Below, in pieces: positions 47,347-58,952 of a stretch of DNA of 64,000 nucleotides. This DNA comes from Buddleja alternifolia (lineage: Eukaryota; Streptophyta; Magnoliopsida; Lamiales; Scrophulariaceae), in NCBI GenBank assembly GCA_019426215.1, contig CM033393.1, positions 21,144,591 through 21,208,590 of the forward strand, written 5' to 3'. Both the position numbers and the translations under genes were made by a program. Below the pieces are notes generated by a model. That model worked only from the letters and a program-made list of their open reading frames with translations. It was not told the DNA's origin and ran no database searches. Position 1 is the stretch's first letter; every line of letters begins with the position of its first letter.

Positions 47347-47773
47347 AACTGGAGGGCTAGTGCTCATTACACCCAATGGCGGAGGTATCAGGTCAGTAAC
47401 CACATGAGTAGATGCTGTCACGACGCCATTAATGGTGGAATTGGGTGTCATTTCGGGCATGGATTGCTGCGAAAGGGGCAAACGTGGCTCTATGCTTCCA
47501 GTGTGTCTTCTCGCATACACGATTGGATGGGTCTCGTTTCTAGCCTCTTGAAAGGTCACTATGGGCAGTTGGGAAGAGGCATGCACCGATGGCTCCATGG
47601 TTTGGGGATCGACTGAGATCATTTCCGAGCCAACGATGGGGGCGGATGGTAACGTCAAGTTTGTCTCTTCTCTAGGAGTCGGAATGACTTGGTTTTCTTC
47701 GGGTGATGATGTGTGGATTTGTTGATTTCCTCCGAAAGTCGCCATCACTACTCAAATCTTCAACTCAGATTTT

Positions 47774-47788
47774 CCACAGATGGTGCCA
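47774..47788 (-). promoter_or_regulatory. Gypsy-1 primer-binding site
   Basis: Minus strand TGGCACCATCTGTGG, two bases inside the LTR. It differs at a few positions from the TGGCGCCGTCTGTGG type common in Tat/Ogre elements. Gypsy-2 has the same site with one change (9881-9895). Confidence 0.8.
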
Positions 47789-47790
47789 CT

Positions 47791-48471
47791 TGATGCAGTT
47801 CATTGTTACACTAAGAAAGTCGTGCTAATTAAAATGCGATTTTATTTATATAAGTATGAGAAATCTAACTTTTATGGAAGACGAATAATTTTCTAAAATA
47901 AATATCAAACTTTGAATAAAAATTAACAAGAGAAGCACTTTAACTTTCCATTTTATTGATGCTTGACTTTTCCCTACAAAGAGATGAAGAATATAAGAAC
48001 AATACACTTTTTCTCTCAATTGTCAATCCCAAAATTACAAAGAATGGAATTTCTCCTATTTATAGGCTTTGATGGCCAAATTCTCCTTTTTTTCTAGAAG
48101 TGGGTGGCCACTTCTACATTTGGGGGGATGAGGATTCATCTCCCCTCTTTTGAGGGATATTAGGTAAGATTAGATACTATTTGATTTTTATCCAATCTTA
48201 TCTCTTCTTTTAGCTATCCTTTCTTGAGCCATGCCTTCCATTATTCCTTCCGGCTATCTTTTAGCTCCCTTGTGATTTACCCAGCTATCCTTCATAAATT
48301 GACAATCAATGCTCTGACTTCTAGGCTTCCCTCAGGTCCTTTTTATAGGACTTCCTATGAATATATCCATTTGGGCCTTCTCTTCATTCTTAGCTCGCTG
48401 CATCGCACTTTTTGTGAGCCCATCTTTTGGTAAAACCCAAGACCATGTCGTAATAATTTACAGGCGTATCA
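47791..48471 (-). repeat. Gypsy-1 5' LTR
   Basis: TGATGCAG ... GCGTATCA, 681 bp; pairs with 33673-34357. TATA on the minus strand at 48056-48065. Confidence 0.93.
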
Positions 48472-48525
48472 GTTTTAAAGGTTAAAAAAAAAAAGACAAA
48501 TGGCTATACAAATATAATAACCCTT

Positions 48526-49072
48526 TGTTAAGTATACGCCCTCAATGTCAATGGAGGAATTAGATTGAGAAGAACATTTTTAGTTATATTGTACAAACTG
48601 TTATATTCTGTTTATAGAATAAAGTAATTTGTTTTGTTCATGTAAATCTATATGGTATTTAAGTGTGTTGAACAAATAAGTCCTTGAGATTTGAAGATAG
48701 ACTTTCCACCTCTTATGGATAAGAAGAGGCACTAGAAGAGTTAATTACTTAATCTCTTAAATGATAGTTCGCGAGTTAAGAAATTTTAATTGGGTATTAA
48801 AATTCAAACTCATTTGACACCTACTTTGACAAGGAAGTGCCAGTCGAACACTGATTAGATAGTGGGAGCTAGTGTCATGAATATTGTTAATGTAATTAAC
48901 ATATTTTAACTCGACTCGCATTAATCCGATCACATGGGTATTTACTCTTTGACAATCAATGATTAGGATTAAGATTGCGATAGTATGTGTGGACTTTAGA
49001 CTTGAGGAGTTATTTACAGTGTGCTTGTAGTATTGTTTATGTAATCAGAGTGGTTAAACCCGTATCACATGA
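48526..49072 (+). repeat. Copia-type LTR, left part, split by a related solo LTR
   Basis: Starts TGTTAAGTATACGCCC and parallels the first part of the LTR at 49073-50701 block by block (AGAAGAGGCACTAGAAG, TAGTTCGCGAGTTAAG, ATCACATGGGTATTTACTC). It breaks at 49072 and resumes at 50702-50841 (GTGGGGTCAACTTCGAAGT). Confidence 0.82.
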
Positions 49073-50701
49073 TGTTAGGTATGTGCCCTTGATGCCAACG
49101 AGGAGTTAGAACTTGTAGGGCACTGATTTATAATGCACAAAATCATAAAAGGTATTTGTTTTGTTCATATCAATCTTGATGACATTAATATAAGTATTGA
49201 ACAAATAATTCCTGAGTAATCAAGAGGGAGCTTCTACTCCTCATGGTTAGAGGAGAAGGACACTAGAAGTACCGGTTCCTTGTTTACTTAAACTGGAGTT
49301 CGCAAGTCGAAGAGTCTTAATTTAGCATTAAGACCAGACTTGTATGACCCAAGCTTTGACAAGGTGTGTCAGTCGGTTACTTTGGATGGTGGGAGCTTGG
49401 TCATAGATATAGCAATGGAATTGATATATTTGAACACGACTCTCCGTAATTCAATCACATGGGTAATTACTCTTGGACTGTCAATGATTGAGTTACTGGT
49501 CACGGTAGTATGCGTGAACCTTAGACTTGAGAATTCACGAAGATTGGACTTGTGACACTGAATGAGTTATTAGAGTAGTTAGATCCAATTCACCCTTTGG
49601 TGGGATCAACCTCGAAGTGCGGTTCAAAAGGACAAGTGGCAATTGTTCAGTGATTGCCAATAGGGGATTCACTGTGTCGGGTAGTAACGAGTTAATGTCC
49701 CGTGCGATCGTAGGTAAATGAGATTATAAGTCTTTGGTACGTAAGGGTAGTGCAATAATTTCATCTTACTATGATTCGTAAAGCACAACATTGAGTCCTG
49801 TGAGTTTGACACAAACCATGACTCTCACTCAATCGGGATGTTACAGTGAAGGGCTTATACTCACATGGTGTTTGTGGCCTAAAGGTTCATATATGATCTA
49901 TTAGATTTGATCTCAATTGGGTTTTGATGCGAATACATGAGACTGACTAGGTGACACTCACATCCTTGGTCTCCTCCCAATGTCAATTGATACGAACCTA
50001 GAGAGTCGCGCTTTCAAAGAATTAACCGAAGAAATTCTTTCGCTGTCAAATAACATAAATTAGGTAATTTGTTATTTGATGGACAAATTAATTTATTTAA
50101 ATAATGGAAATAAATTAATAATAAATAATTAGATTTATTTATTATATTTCATCCTATCCTAAAGTAATTATTGGATTAATTAATTTAGTTGATTATTAAT
50201 TAATATCATATTTTAATTATATTAAAATATGTTGGACTTGATTAATAATTGAACTAAGTTGAAAGTCAATTTAGCCCAAAAGGAATGAAGGTGGGCGTGT
50301 ATTATGGTATTGGTGGGCTCAAGAAATTAATTAATTCCAAGCCTATCATCCTATATAAATACACACCACCTAGATGAAAAACCTACGTCACTTATAATAA
50401 ACTTGACAAAAGAAGAGAAAAAAAAATTCTCTCTCCCCTTCCCTATAGCCGTCGCCTTCTTGGAGTGCAGAGGAGGAGGATTTTTTTCAAGTTTTATTCC
50501 GGCATGATATCTAGAGGTAGGAGTCCCCGAGATTGCTGCTGTGTAGATTGTAGAACAAGAAATGAATCACGCTTCGATAATGGTAAATTGTTGTGTTCTT
50601 GTTTCTGTTTATATAAAATTATTAAACGCCATAAATTGATCCGGCTTTAGGAATCCTTGAATGTTTATGCTTCCACTGCGCATCCGATCAGATTCCTAAC
50701 A
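49073..50701 (+). repeat. Solo Copia-type LTR, related to the Copia-II LTR
   Basis: TGTTAGGTATGTGCCC ... GATTCCTAACA, 1629 bp. TATA CTATATAAAT at 50351-50360, so plus orientation. Flanks CATGA and CCAGA match at only 3 of 5 positions, so the target duplication is degenerate or the site has changed. Confidence 0.85.
50351..50360 (+). promoter_or_regulatory. TATA box of the solo Copia-type LTR
   Basis: CTATATAAAT, followed about 50 bp later by an A-rich then CT-rich leader. Confidence 0.6.
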
Positions 50702-50841
50702 CCAGATAGGTGGGGTCAACTTCGAAGTACAATTCAATTACTGCATTCGACATTGTAAGATAACTGCTAATACGGAATTCATTGTCTTGGTAGTAAATGA
50801 TTATGTGACCTGTACGATCATAAGTAATTGAAATTATAAGA
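50702..50841 (+). repeat. Copia-type LTR, right part, cut by Athila-1
   Basis: Continues the LTR begun at 48526; ends at TAAGA (50837-50841), which should be one copy of the Athila-1 target duplication. Confidence 0.75.
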
Positions 50842-52560
50842 TGATCAGAGGCATTTTTACGTGTTTTTAAGCCCCTTTGCGTTTATGTTTTAGGTTCATT
50901 TATCGCTTGATTCTTGCCACATCTGCGTTTAATTCGTGCATTAAGTGATTTCAGGTCTTAAATGGATACAATCAAAGAACGGGATGAAAAACGACGTATA
51001 AAACAAGTTTAAGCCAAATTGCTACGCACCCCTATGCCCAAGCGCCTTTCCACCCACGCCCAGGCGCCGGACAAGATGCAAATAACGTCAACATTCTGCT
51101 TACCACGCCTAGGCGCCATCCTGTCCACGCCCGGGCGCCGTATCTGCACTACTTTCCACGTTCGAGCGCTATTTCCGTAAGTTTAGAGACCGAATTGGAT
51201 GAAGTTCCCTTGTACAATGTTTTAGAACTATGTGTTAGCTTCAAATGAGGACTTGAATCATCCAAATCGGAGTTTCGTGGAGAAAGTTATGAATGAAATA
51301 CGATTTCTGCGCAGGACACATTGCATTTAATTTCAGCATTCTGTCAGCGGCGCCTGTGCCCACGCCTAGGCGTGACCACACCCGAGTTTTGATTCCTTTC
51401 AGCCAAAAGATCATCATTTGATGGGGGAATGGAACATTTAAAGCCAAGAGGTCATCACATGTATGGAGGAGATGTCATAAGTATGTTTCTTAGTAGATCT
51501 ACTTTATGGAATTTTATACTACTCACTTTAGAGTAGTGGAGGACACACTAGGGGAGACACACACTAGGGAGCCCAGAATTTCTGGTCTTCTTAAGGCATT
51601 TTCTTCACTTGGGGACCGATCATAAGAGGGGGAGGGAGGCATTTGGCCATGACTTTTGACTCATCATCATTCATCACCATTCTTCATCATTTTGGAGGGG
51701 AAGAAAGAGATAGGAACTAAGGATTGAAGCTCCACTCGAGGATCCATCACCATTCAACCTTTGAGGGAGTTTGTTCATTGTTTATAGTATTTATGTGTTT
51801 ACACTTATGTATATGAATATGTTGAATTCTTCTATGTTGATGGTTATGAGCTAATATAGTAGAACTAAGGCCATGTGAAGGCCAATTTATGAATCAATAT
51901 ATGTAAAGTGAATTTTCGTATTAATTCTCATATTGCTTTGTGTGTTGATTTTGAGCTTTTATCACAATCATGTGCTTGATCACCATATGCTTGCTATTTT
52001 GCCTAGTCTAGTCATTCGAGAGAAGATAGATTAGGGTTCAATGGAATCAACTCATCATCCGAAACTAATGTGGAATTACCCCTAGAAATAGGTAAAGATT
52101 TCCGGGTGCAGTTAGCCGGATTTATCCGGGGAAACTCTAGAACTTTAATGCGTGGTTATTGATTAGATTCTCGGATAGACATATTTAGAGAACCATCAAT
52201 TAATCATAGGATTATTATGTGCCGAGACATCGGGTAATAATTATCTTAGGAATTTTCACCAAAGCAATACGAGTCTAATAATTCGAGGAGTAGCTCCTAT
52301 ATATTGACGAGTAGATTCGGTTGTAGCATGTGCCTTAGTCATTTTATCATACGTGAGATTTAATCTATAGTACGTTTCTCTTTGGTTCTTCGTTTGTTTA
52401 ATCTTTTTCTTGCACTTTACTTTAATTGTCATTTCTTTTATCGAAAATCATTAACTAGAATTCAAGTCCTTGTGGTTCGACAACCCGGACTTTTTGTCCA
52501 CTTATTACTATACACGTCTAGTACACTTGCTATCATAGCACGTTAGCTTTTAGCGTGTCA
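50842..52560 (+). repeat. Athila-1 5' LTR (1719 bp)
   Basis: TGATCAGAGGC ... TTTAGCGTGTCA. Contains GCGCC(T/C)(A/G)GGCG-type palindromes at 51060-51140 and 51350-51375. Lacks about 10 bp present in the 3' LTR near 62412, between two GCGCC words. Confidence 0.95.
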
Positions 52561-52566
52561 AGTTTT

Positions 52567-52584
52567 TGGCGCCGTTGCCGGGGA
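52567..52584 (+). promoter_or_regulatory. Athila-1 primer-binding site
   Basis: TGGCGCCGTTGCCGGGGA, the common Athila-type primer site, generally assigned to tRNA-Asp, six bases after the LTR. Confidence 0.93.
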
Positions 52585-52726
52585 ACTTGTTTATTTTAGT
52601 TTTTTATTTTCGTTTACATTTTTCATAATTCTTAGTTTTCGTTTATTTCTTGATTCTCTTTTATTTTCGTGTTTAGTCTAATTTTGTTCTTGTATTTAAT
52701 TGTTAGGTTCTTGAGGTGCATGACTG

Positions 52727-55663
52727 ATGACCCGCTCCTCAAACAAGCCTCTATACGAGTTGGAGCCCGAAATTGAACGAGTTCTTCGGACTAGTAGGCG
52801 AGCAAGAGAAATGGCCAATAATCTCAACCAAAACCCGAATGGAAATTTCCCGGACATGAACTCACCGGAAACTAGGGAGTGGTTACAAGGTGTTCTACAA
52901 GCCATGCAAGCGGTACCTCCTCCACAACTCCCGTCGGTTCGGGGTAGCTTACCACCTAGGGTCCATACCATTCCGGGGCCTGTAGTCGTGCCTAATTTCT
53001 TCACACCAAAGTACCACATTCCGGCTCACATTTTTAATATGGTGCAAGGAGATCCTTTCTATGGAGAACCGCACGAATCACCACACGCTCATTTGGAAAC
53101 CATAGATGAGGCTTGGGCTAGATATAAGGGCATGCTCCGTAAATGTCCCGATCATAATTTTGGGTTGAATGAAAAAGTACTCCATTTCTATGATGGGGTT
53201 AGGTCACGTATTCGGCATAGACTCAACGCGGGTGCGGGAGGAGATCTCCTTGGGTTAGACTGTCAAAGTGTATGGGACAAAGTCGAACAGTTGGCCCGAG
53301 AAGACGAGCTTTACCCCGACGATGAAGAGGCCTCATCCTCTAAAAAGGTTGCTTGTATTGAGGAAGTAGTTGAGGGAGTAGTAGTCTTGGAACCGGAGGT
53401 TGGCAACGTTAATTATGTGGGGAATCAAAATCAACCTCGGGTGAACTTTCATATACCCGAGAATTTTCCAAAAAGGCCCAACCCCGCACAGAACGCACAA
53501 CCGGGGATCTATCAAGCTCCACGGCCACCCTTCAATAACCCACCCCCGAGGCAAGGCAATTTCAATGGACAAGGTCAAGGTCAAGTGCAAATGCGACCTC
53601 CCACAATCGATGAGAAACTAGATGCTCACATGAAAAAGTCCGATACATCTTTCAACGAACTTCGGGGTATGATAAAGGATATGTGTATGGAGATGAAGGA
53701 TTTGCGAACACAAGTGGGGCAACTTTCTAATGCGGTTAACGGTAGAGCCCGGGGGACTCTCCCAAGCGACACGGAAAAGAACCCGAAGGCCCAATGCAAT
53801 GCCATAGCCTTGAGAAGTGGCAAACAATTGGAGAGTGACACTGCCAGTACATCCGCGCCCGAGCGCCCCGACATGCACGCCCAGGCGCCTGATCTCCCCT
53901 GTTCTGGACAAAATTCTCTGTTTCCCGCGCCCGAGTGCCGCGACATGCACGCCCAGGCGCCTACGGATCCTCGCCTAGGCGCCGATATACGCGCCCAGGC
54001 GCCGCCTACTGTTTCAGTGGGTTTTCATCCGTCTAATCCAACGCTTTCTCCCCCTATCGAAGTTCGTCTCCCCTTCCCAAATGCTCACAAAAAGAAGAAA
54101 AAGGAGATGGATCCGAGCTTTCTTCGAATTTTGGCAATCCTTCGGGAAGTGAGAATTAATATTCCGTTTATTGACGCCATTCTCCAAATGCCGAATTATG
54201 TGAAGTTCTTCAAGGACATACTCTCCAACAAGCAGAAGTGGGAGGAGAATGAGACGGTGTGCCTCACGGAAGAATGCTCCTCCGTATTGCTCAATAAATT
54301 GCCAACTAAGCTCCAAGATCCCGGGAGCCTCACAATCCCGTGCACGATTGGATCCCTATCGTTCAAGAAGGTGTTATGTGACTCGGGGGCCAGCATCAAT
54401 CTTCTTCCATACTCACTATTTAAAAAGCTAGGCCTTGGAAATCCCAAGCCGACCTCAATGAGCCTTCAACTAGCCGACCGATCGATCAAGAGGCCCAAGG
54501 GGATAATCGAAGACGTTCTTGTCCAAGTCGACAAGTTTTATTTTCCCGTTGATTTCGTAGTACTCGACATGGAAGAAGATGTGGAGGTACCATTAATCCT
54601 AGGGAGACCATTCCTAGCCACGGGTAAGGCGGTGATTGACATTGCTAATGGTAAGCTTACCTTGAATGTGGGCGATGACAAAGTTACCTTTGATGTTTAC
54701 AAAGTCCTTAAACATCCTATTGATCATGACTCGTGTTATCGAATTGATACATTTGACCAGTTGATTGTTGAGTATTTACAGGACAATACAATTGAAAATT
54801 CTCTCGAACAGGATCTTATGAAATCCATGCAAGTGGACTCGGAGAAAGATGATCTAGTGGAAAGGGTTCTAAGCTTGGAGTACAAATCTTCCTCTCATTC
54901 GGGAGGATTCATCAAAGTTGATAGATCATTGTCAGGAGCACCTCGCCCATCTATTGAAGAACCCCCCTCTCTCGAACTCAAACCCCTCCCCTCCCACCTT
55001 AAATATGTGTACTTGAACGACGACGAAACACTCCCATTGATCATTTCCTCATCTCTTTCAGGATCACAAGAAGAGCAATTAATGACGGTGTTGAGATCTC
55101 ACAAACGGGCTTTTGGGTGGAAACTTGCGGACATCAAAGGCATTAGTCCAGCGATATGTATGCACAAAATACTTATGGAGGACTCCACCAAGCCTACACG
55201 CCAACCCCAAAGGAGGTCAAACCCACAAATCCAAGAGGTAGTAAAGAAGGAAGTGATTAAACTGCTCGACTCAGGTATAATCTATCCTATTTCTGATAGT
55301 GCGTGGGTGAGCCCTACCCAAGTGGTGCCTAAGAAAGGGGGGATAACGGTAATTGAGAATGCGAATAATGAGCTAATCCCAACTCGTATAATTAGTGGGT
55401 GGCGTGTGTGTATAGATTACCGTAAGTTGAATGATGCCACCCGTAAGGATCATTTCCCCCTCCCCTTTATTGACCAAATGCTTGAACGATTAGCCGGGCA
55501 TGATTTCTATTGTTTTCTAGATGGTTACTCCGGCTATAATCAAATTGCCATAGATCCCGAGGACCAAGAGAAAACCACTTTCACTTGTCCTTATGGCACA
55601 TTTGCTTATAGAAGGATGCCATTTGGCTTGTGTAATGCCCCGGCACTTTTCAAAGATGCATGA
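52727..55663 (+). pseudogene. Athila-1 gag, protease and start of RT
   Basis: An open frame of 978 codons from ATG 52727. Gag: head with many Asn/Pro, VVPNFFTPKYHIPAHIFNM, DPFYGEPHESPHAHLETI, then directly DEAWARYKGMLRKCPDH, where relatives have a long capsid segment between these blocks (in-frame deletion near 53100). A Pro-rich stretch with repeated DMHAQAP units (53850-54005) follows. Protease: LCDSGASINLLPYSLF and PLILGRPFLATG. RT begins WRVCIDYRKLNDATRKDHF, LDGYSGYNQIAIDPEDQEKT, RMPFGLCNAPA. A one-base loss near 55644 ends the frame in a TGA at 55661-55663. Confidence 0.92.
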
Positions 55664-55986
55664 TGGCTATTTTTCATGATATGGTTGAAGATTTCCTTGA
55701 AATTTTTATGGATGACTTTTCTGTATTCGGAACAACTTTTGATATTTGTCTTGCTCATTTAAATGTTGTGCTTAAACGTTGTGAGGAAACCAACCTTGTT
55801 TTGAATTGGGAAAAATGTCATTTAATGGTCCGGGAGGGGATTGTGCTTGGCCACAAGATCTCTCAAAAAGGGATCGAAGTGGACCAAGCCAAGATTGAGG
55901 TCATTGAAAAACTTCCCCCGCCCACTTCGGTAAAAGCTGTTAGGAGTTTTCTCGGGCATGCGGTTTCTATAGGCGATTCATCTTGA
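55660..55986 (+). pseudogene. Athila-1 RT, active-site part
   Basis: Holds MMAIFHDMVEDFLEIFMDDF, with the FMDD active site, then LAHLNVVLKRCEETNLVLNW and GIVLGHKISQKGIEVDQAKI. It belongs directly after the previous segment but is in another frame. It ends at TGA 55984-55986 after another one-base loss, in a G run near 55962. Confidence 0.92.
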
Positions 55987-57488
55987 ATTTCTCTAAAATT
56001 GCGAAACCGTTGTCTAATTTGCTTGTCAAAGATGCACCTTTTGATTTCAATTCTTCTTGTATGCAGGCCTTTCTTGATTTGAAGGAACGCTTAGTTTCCG
56101 CCCCTATCATGTCACCCCCCGATTGGAGCTTACCATTCGAGTTGATGTGTGATGCGAGTGACACCGCGGTTGGAGCGGTCCTTGGCCAAAGGAAGGAGAA
56201 GGTATTTCGAACCATTTACTATGCTAGTAAAACTCTTAACGATGCACAATTGAATTATGCCACCACGGAAAAAGAATTACTAGCCATAGTCTTTGCATTC
56301 GATAAATTCCACTCTTACCTCGTGCTAAACAAAGTGATAGTTTACACCGATCATTCGGCTTTAAAATATTTGCTTGCCAAGAAAGATGCTAAACCAAGAC
56401 TTCTTAGGTGGATTTTGTTACTCCAAGAATTTGATTTAGAGATAAAAGACAAGAAAGGCACCGAAAATGTAGTAGCCGACCACCTCTCACGATTAGAGCT
56501 AGTGAATGATCCGTTAGATGAGATACCAATTCGTGAGGAATTCCCGGATGAACACCTCCTTGCTATTTCTGACAAAATTTCACCTTGGTATGCTAACTTT
56601 GCCAATTACATTGTTACGGGCCGTCTTCCCCCGGATATCACTTTTCATCAAAAGAAGAAATTTCTATTTGATGTGAAGCAATATCTTTGGGACGAACCCT
56701 TTCTATTCAAAGTTTGTGCAGATGGCTTAATTCGACGTTGCATACCCGAAACGGACGTGCATGCTATCCTATCTCATTGTCATGATATGGCGGTGGGTGG
56801 CCATTTTGGGCCTTCCAAAACGGTAGCTAAGATCCTCCAATCAGGTTTCTTCTGGCCTACTCTTGTTAAAGATGCACATCATTATGTCAAATCTTGTGAT
56901 CGCTGTCAACGAATGGGGAACATCTCTAAACATCATGAAACGCCCTTAAATAGCATGTTAGAGTGTGAGTTGTTTGATGTATGGGGTGTGGATTTCATGG
57001 GCCCTTTCCCCAGTTCTTGTTCAAATAAATATATCCTTGTTGCGGTAGACTATGTCTCCAAATGGGTGGAAGCCGTGGCCTTGCCTACTAATGATGCTCG
57101 GGTTGTCACTCGTTTTCTGAAGAAGCATATTTTTACTCGATTTGGAACTCCCCGAGCCATCATTAGTGACGGGGGCACCCACTTCTGCAACAAGCAGTTT
57201 GAACTTTTATTGACCAAGTACGGGGTGAAGCATAAAATTTCGACCCCATACCACCCACAAACTAGTGGCCAAGTGGAGGTCTCGAATAGGGAGATTAAGC
57301 GTATTTTAGAAAAAACTGTCAACGCATCAAGAAAGGATTGGTCCCTTAAATTGGATGATGCTCTTTGGGCTTATCGGACCGCCTATAAAACCCCAATTGG
57401 CATGTCCCCGTATCGTCTTGTTTTGGCAAAACATGTCACTTGCCCGTTGAACTTGAGCATCGTGCTTATTGGGCCATTAAGTTTCTAA
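55983..57488 (+). pseudogene. Athila-1 RNase H and integrase
   Basis: RNase [50 protein letters not shown]. Integrase: zinc finger H-H-C-C ([21 protein letters not shown]), core [20 protein letters not shown] and the E of [18 protein letters not shown]. These would integrate the DNA copy. The frame opens with a TTG at 55983; in an intact relative it is continuous with RT. A base missing from a T run at 57421-57424 moves the reading to the next segment, so this ORF ends in 18 nonsense residues. Confidence 0.93.
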
Positions 57489-57867
57489 ATTTTGACTCTC
57501 AAAGTGTAGGTACACAACGTTTGCTACAACTCAACGAGCTCGAAGAATGGCGTCATCTTGCCTATGAGAACGCGAAACTCTATAAGGAGCGGACCAAAAT
57601 GTGGCATGACAAACATATTCTCCCCGGGAATTCCACAAGGGAGAGCGGGTGTTGCTATACAACTCTCGACTCCGACTCTTCCCCGGGAAGCTTAAGTCTC
57701 GATGGTCGGGCCCATTTTTGATTTCCCATGTCTATCCATCCGGCGCCGTCGAGCTTACAACAGATAAAGGACATACTTTCTTGGTCAACGCTCAACGTCT
57801 AAAACCTTACTTAGGGATGGATGGACCGAGAGACAAAGAGTCCTTCATCCTCGCGGACCCTTCGTGA
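57440..57867 (+). pseudogene. Athila-1 integrase C-terminal end, in two frames
   Basis: First segment: [19 protein letters not shown] and LQLNELEEWRHLAYENAKLY, KMWHDKHIL. A base missing in the C run at 57622-57625 shifts to the second segment: LLYNSRLRLFPGKLKSRWSG, HVYPSGAVEL and AQRLKPYLG, the usual end of Gypsy pol. The stop is TGA 57865-57867. Confidence 0.9.
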
Positions 57868-58952
57868 TTCTTCGCTTTCAGTCGAGCTAATGACTCTAAA
57901 CTAGCGCTTCTTGGGAGGCAACCCATGTTTTCTTTCCGTTTCCTTTTCTTTTTCTCTTATTATCCCGTTTGTTGCTTTATTTTCTAGTCTTACATCTTTG
58001 TTAGTTTGTGTTTTAAGTGTTTTGTCTCTCCCCTTTTGAAACAGGAAATGAAATTCTTTACATAATATTTCTGAAGAGCCCGCCTAGGCGCCTATCGACG
58101 CGCGCCTAGGCGCCCGTTTCTGAAAGGGGTGCTCAAGCGCCGAAAAAATCCCGCCTAGGCGCGGGAAGTGTCACTAAAAAAAATCCAGGTACGCTGTGTC
58201 CCGCGCCTAGGCGCCCAAACACGCGCGCCTAGGCGCCCAAACACGCGCGCCTAGGCGCCCAAACACGCGCGCCTAGGCGCCCGTTTCTGATTTAAACACA
58301 TATGTGGGTCAAAACGGTCAAAATTCTCACAAAATCTTCACAACTCCTCTCCCACGCGATTTCCGGCGACACTCTCACCATTTCCGGCCATTTCCACCGT
58401 GTTTCACCGCCACTTTCCATCAACATAATTCGTTGCACAAGTGGCTCTTCTTTCACATCGACTCGGTGCGACAATTTTGGGGATAAAAGGTGAGTTTTGG
58501 CTTTACCCTTCTTCCATTTCCGATTCATAGCCGACGAGTAGGTGCCTTACGTTATATTTTGAAGATTAATTGGGGCATTGTCCGATTGTGGTTTGTGTTT
58601 TTTTTGTTGCATTTGAGGACTTTTATTGGATTTGTGGGTTGTAGTCAAATTTGGGGGTTGTTGTTGTTGAATTGGATGCTCTATTATTGTTAAATCCGTG
58701 GGTTGTTATCAATTTGTGGGTTGTAATCGAATTTGTGGGTTGTTGTTGTTGAATTGGATGCTATATTGTTGTTAAATCTGTGGATTATTGCTTAAAATTG
58801 AGGAATCTGTTGATCGTGGATTGTTGCTAGATTGTGGGTTGCTCTCTGAATTTGGCATGTTGTTGGGCGTTGACGATTGTTGTGTTGGGTTGGTTGCATT
58901 CGGGTTGATTTGAGTAGTTGAGAAATTGAGATAATTTTAACCATTGTTGCAA
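57868..58952 (+). other. Athila-1 spacer between pol and ORF3, with 22-bp palindrome array
   Basis: Non-coding, about 1.1 kb. GCGCCTAGGCGCC occurs at 58103 and then four times at a 22-bp spacing (58203, 58225, 58247, 58269). Then T- and G-rich DNA with repeated GTGGGTTGT(T/A) words (58632-58850). Confidence 0.8.
58203..58282. repeat. 22-bp tandem repeat built on GCGCCTAGGCGC
   Basis: Four units, GCGCCTAGGCGCC plus CAAACACGC, starting at 58203, 58225, 58247 and 58269. Each holds a perfect 12-bp palindrome. Confidence 0.96.

Larger units (their letters stand above)
43296..47748 (-). pseudogene. Gypsy-1 gag, interrupted by a solo LTR
   Basis: Starts ATG 47748 (MMATFGGNQQIHTS). A long Pro-rich N-terminal region contains eight 60-bp repeats (46868-47346) and a polyproline run from G27. 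Then MERFEGMQEEMREMRQCLG, a capsid-like part (YDGSSDPNEH, HQYSDGVKCRVFLTTL, WFNQLAPN), the solo LTR 43608-46233, and the rest (EFRSMFLHQF, FRLLAKKPVPSFDNLFARAE, YVNKEEAVRL) until Copia-II at 43295. Frame breaks at about 47140, 46746-46783 (19-bp duplication) and 46434, and a TAG near 46267, make it non-functional. The same protein order is in Gypsy-2. Confidence 0.88.
33668..48476 (-). mobile_element. Gypsy-1: Tat/Ogre-like Gypsy element with nested insertions
   Basis: Two related LTRs (33673-34357 and 47791-48471) are flanked outside by GTTTT on both sides (33668-33672 and 48472-48476), so this 14.8-kb block is one insertion. On the minus strand: 5' LTR, primer site, gag with N-terminal repeats, then interruptions by a solo LTR, Copia-II and an Athila 3' end, a purine tract, and the 3' LTR. 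The element's own pol is missing; one large deletion between about 34960 and Athila-2 would explain that and the missing halves of Copia-II and Athila-2. Confidence 0.9.

Noticed and set aside
52696..54447. Minus-strand ORFs across Athila-1 gag and protease
   Set aside because: Shadow frames of a well-supported plus-strand gag-protease gene.
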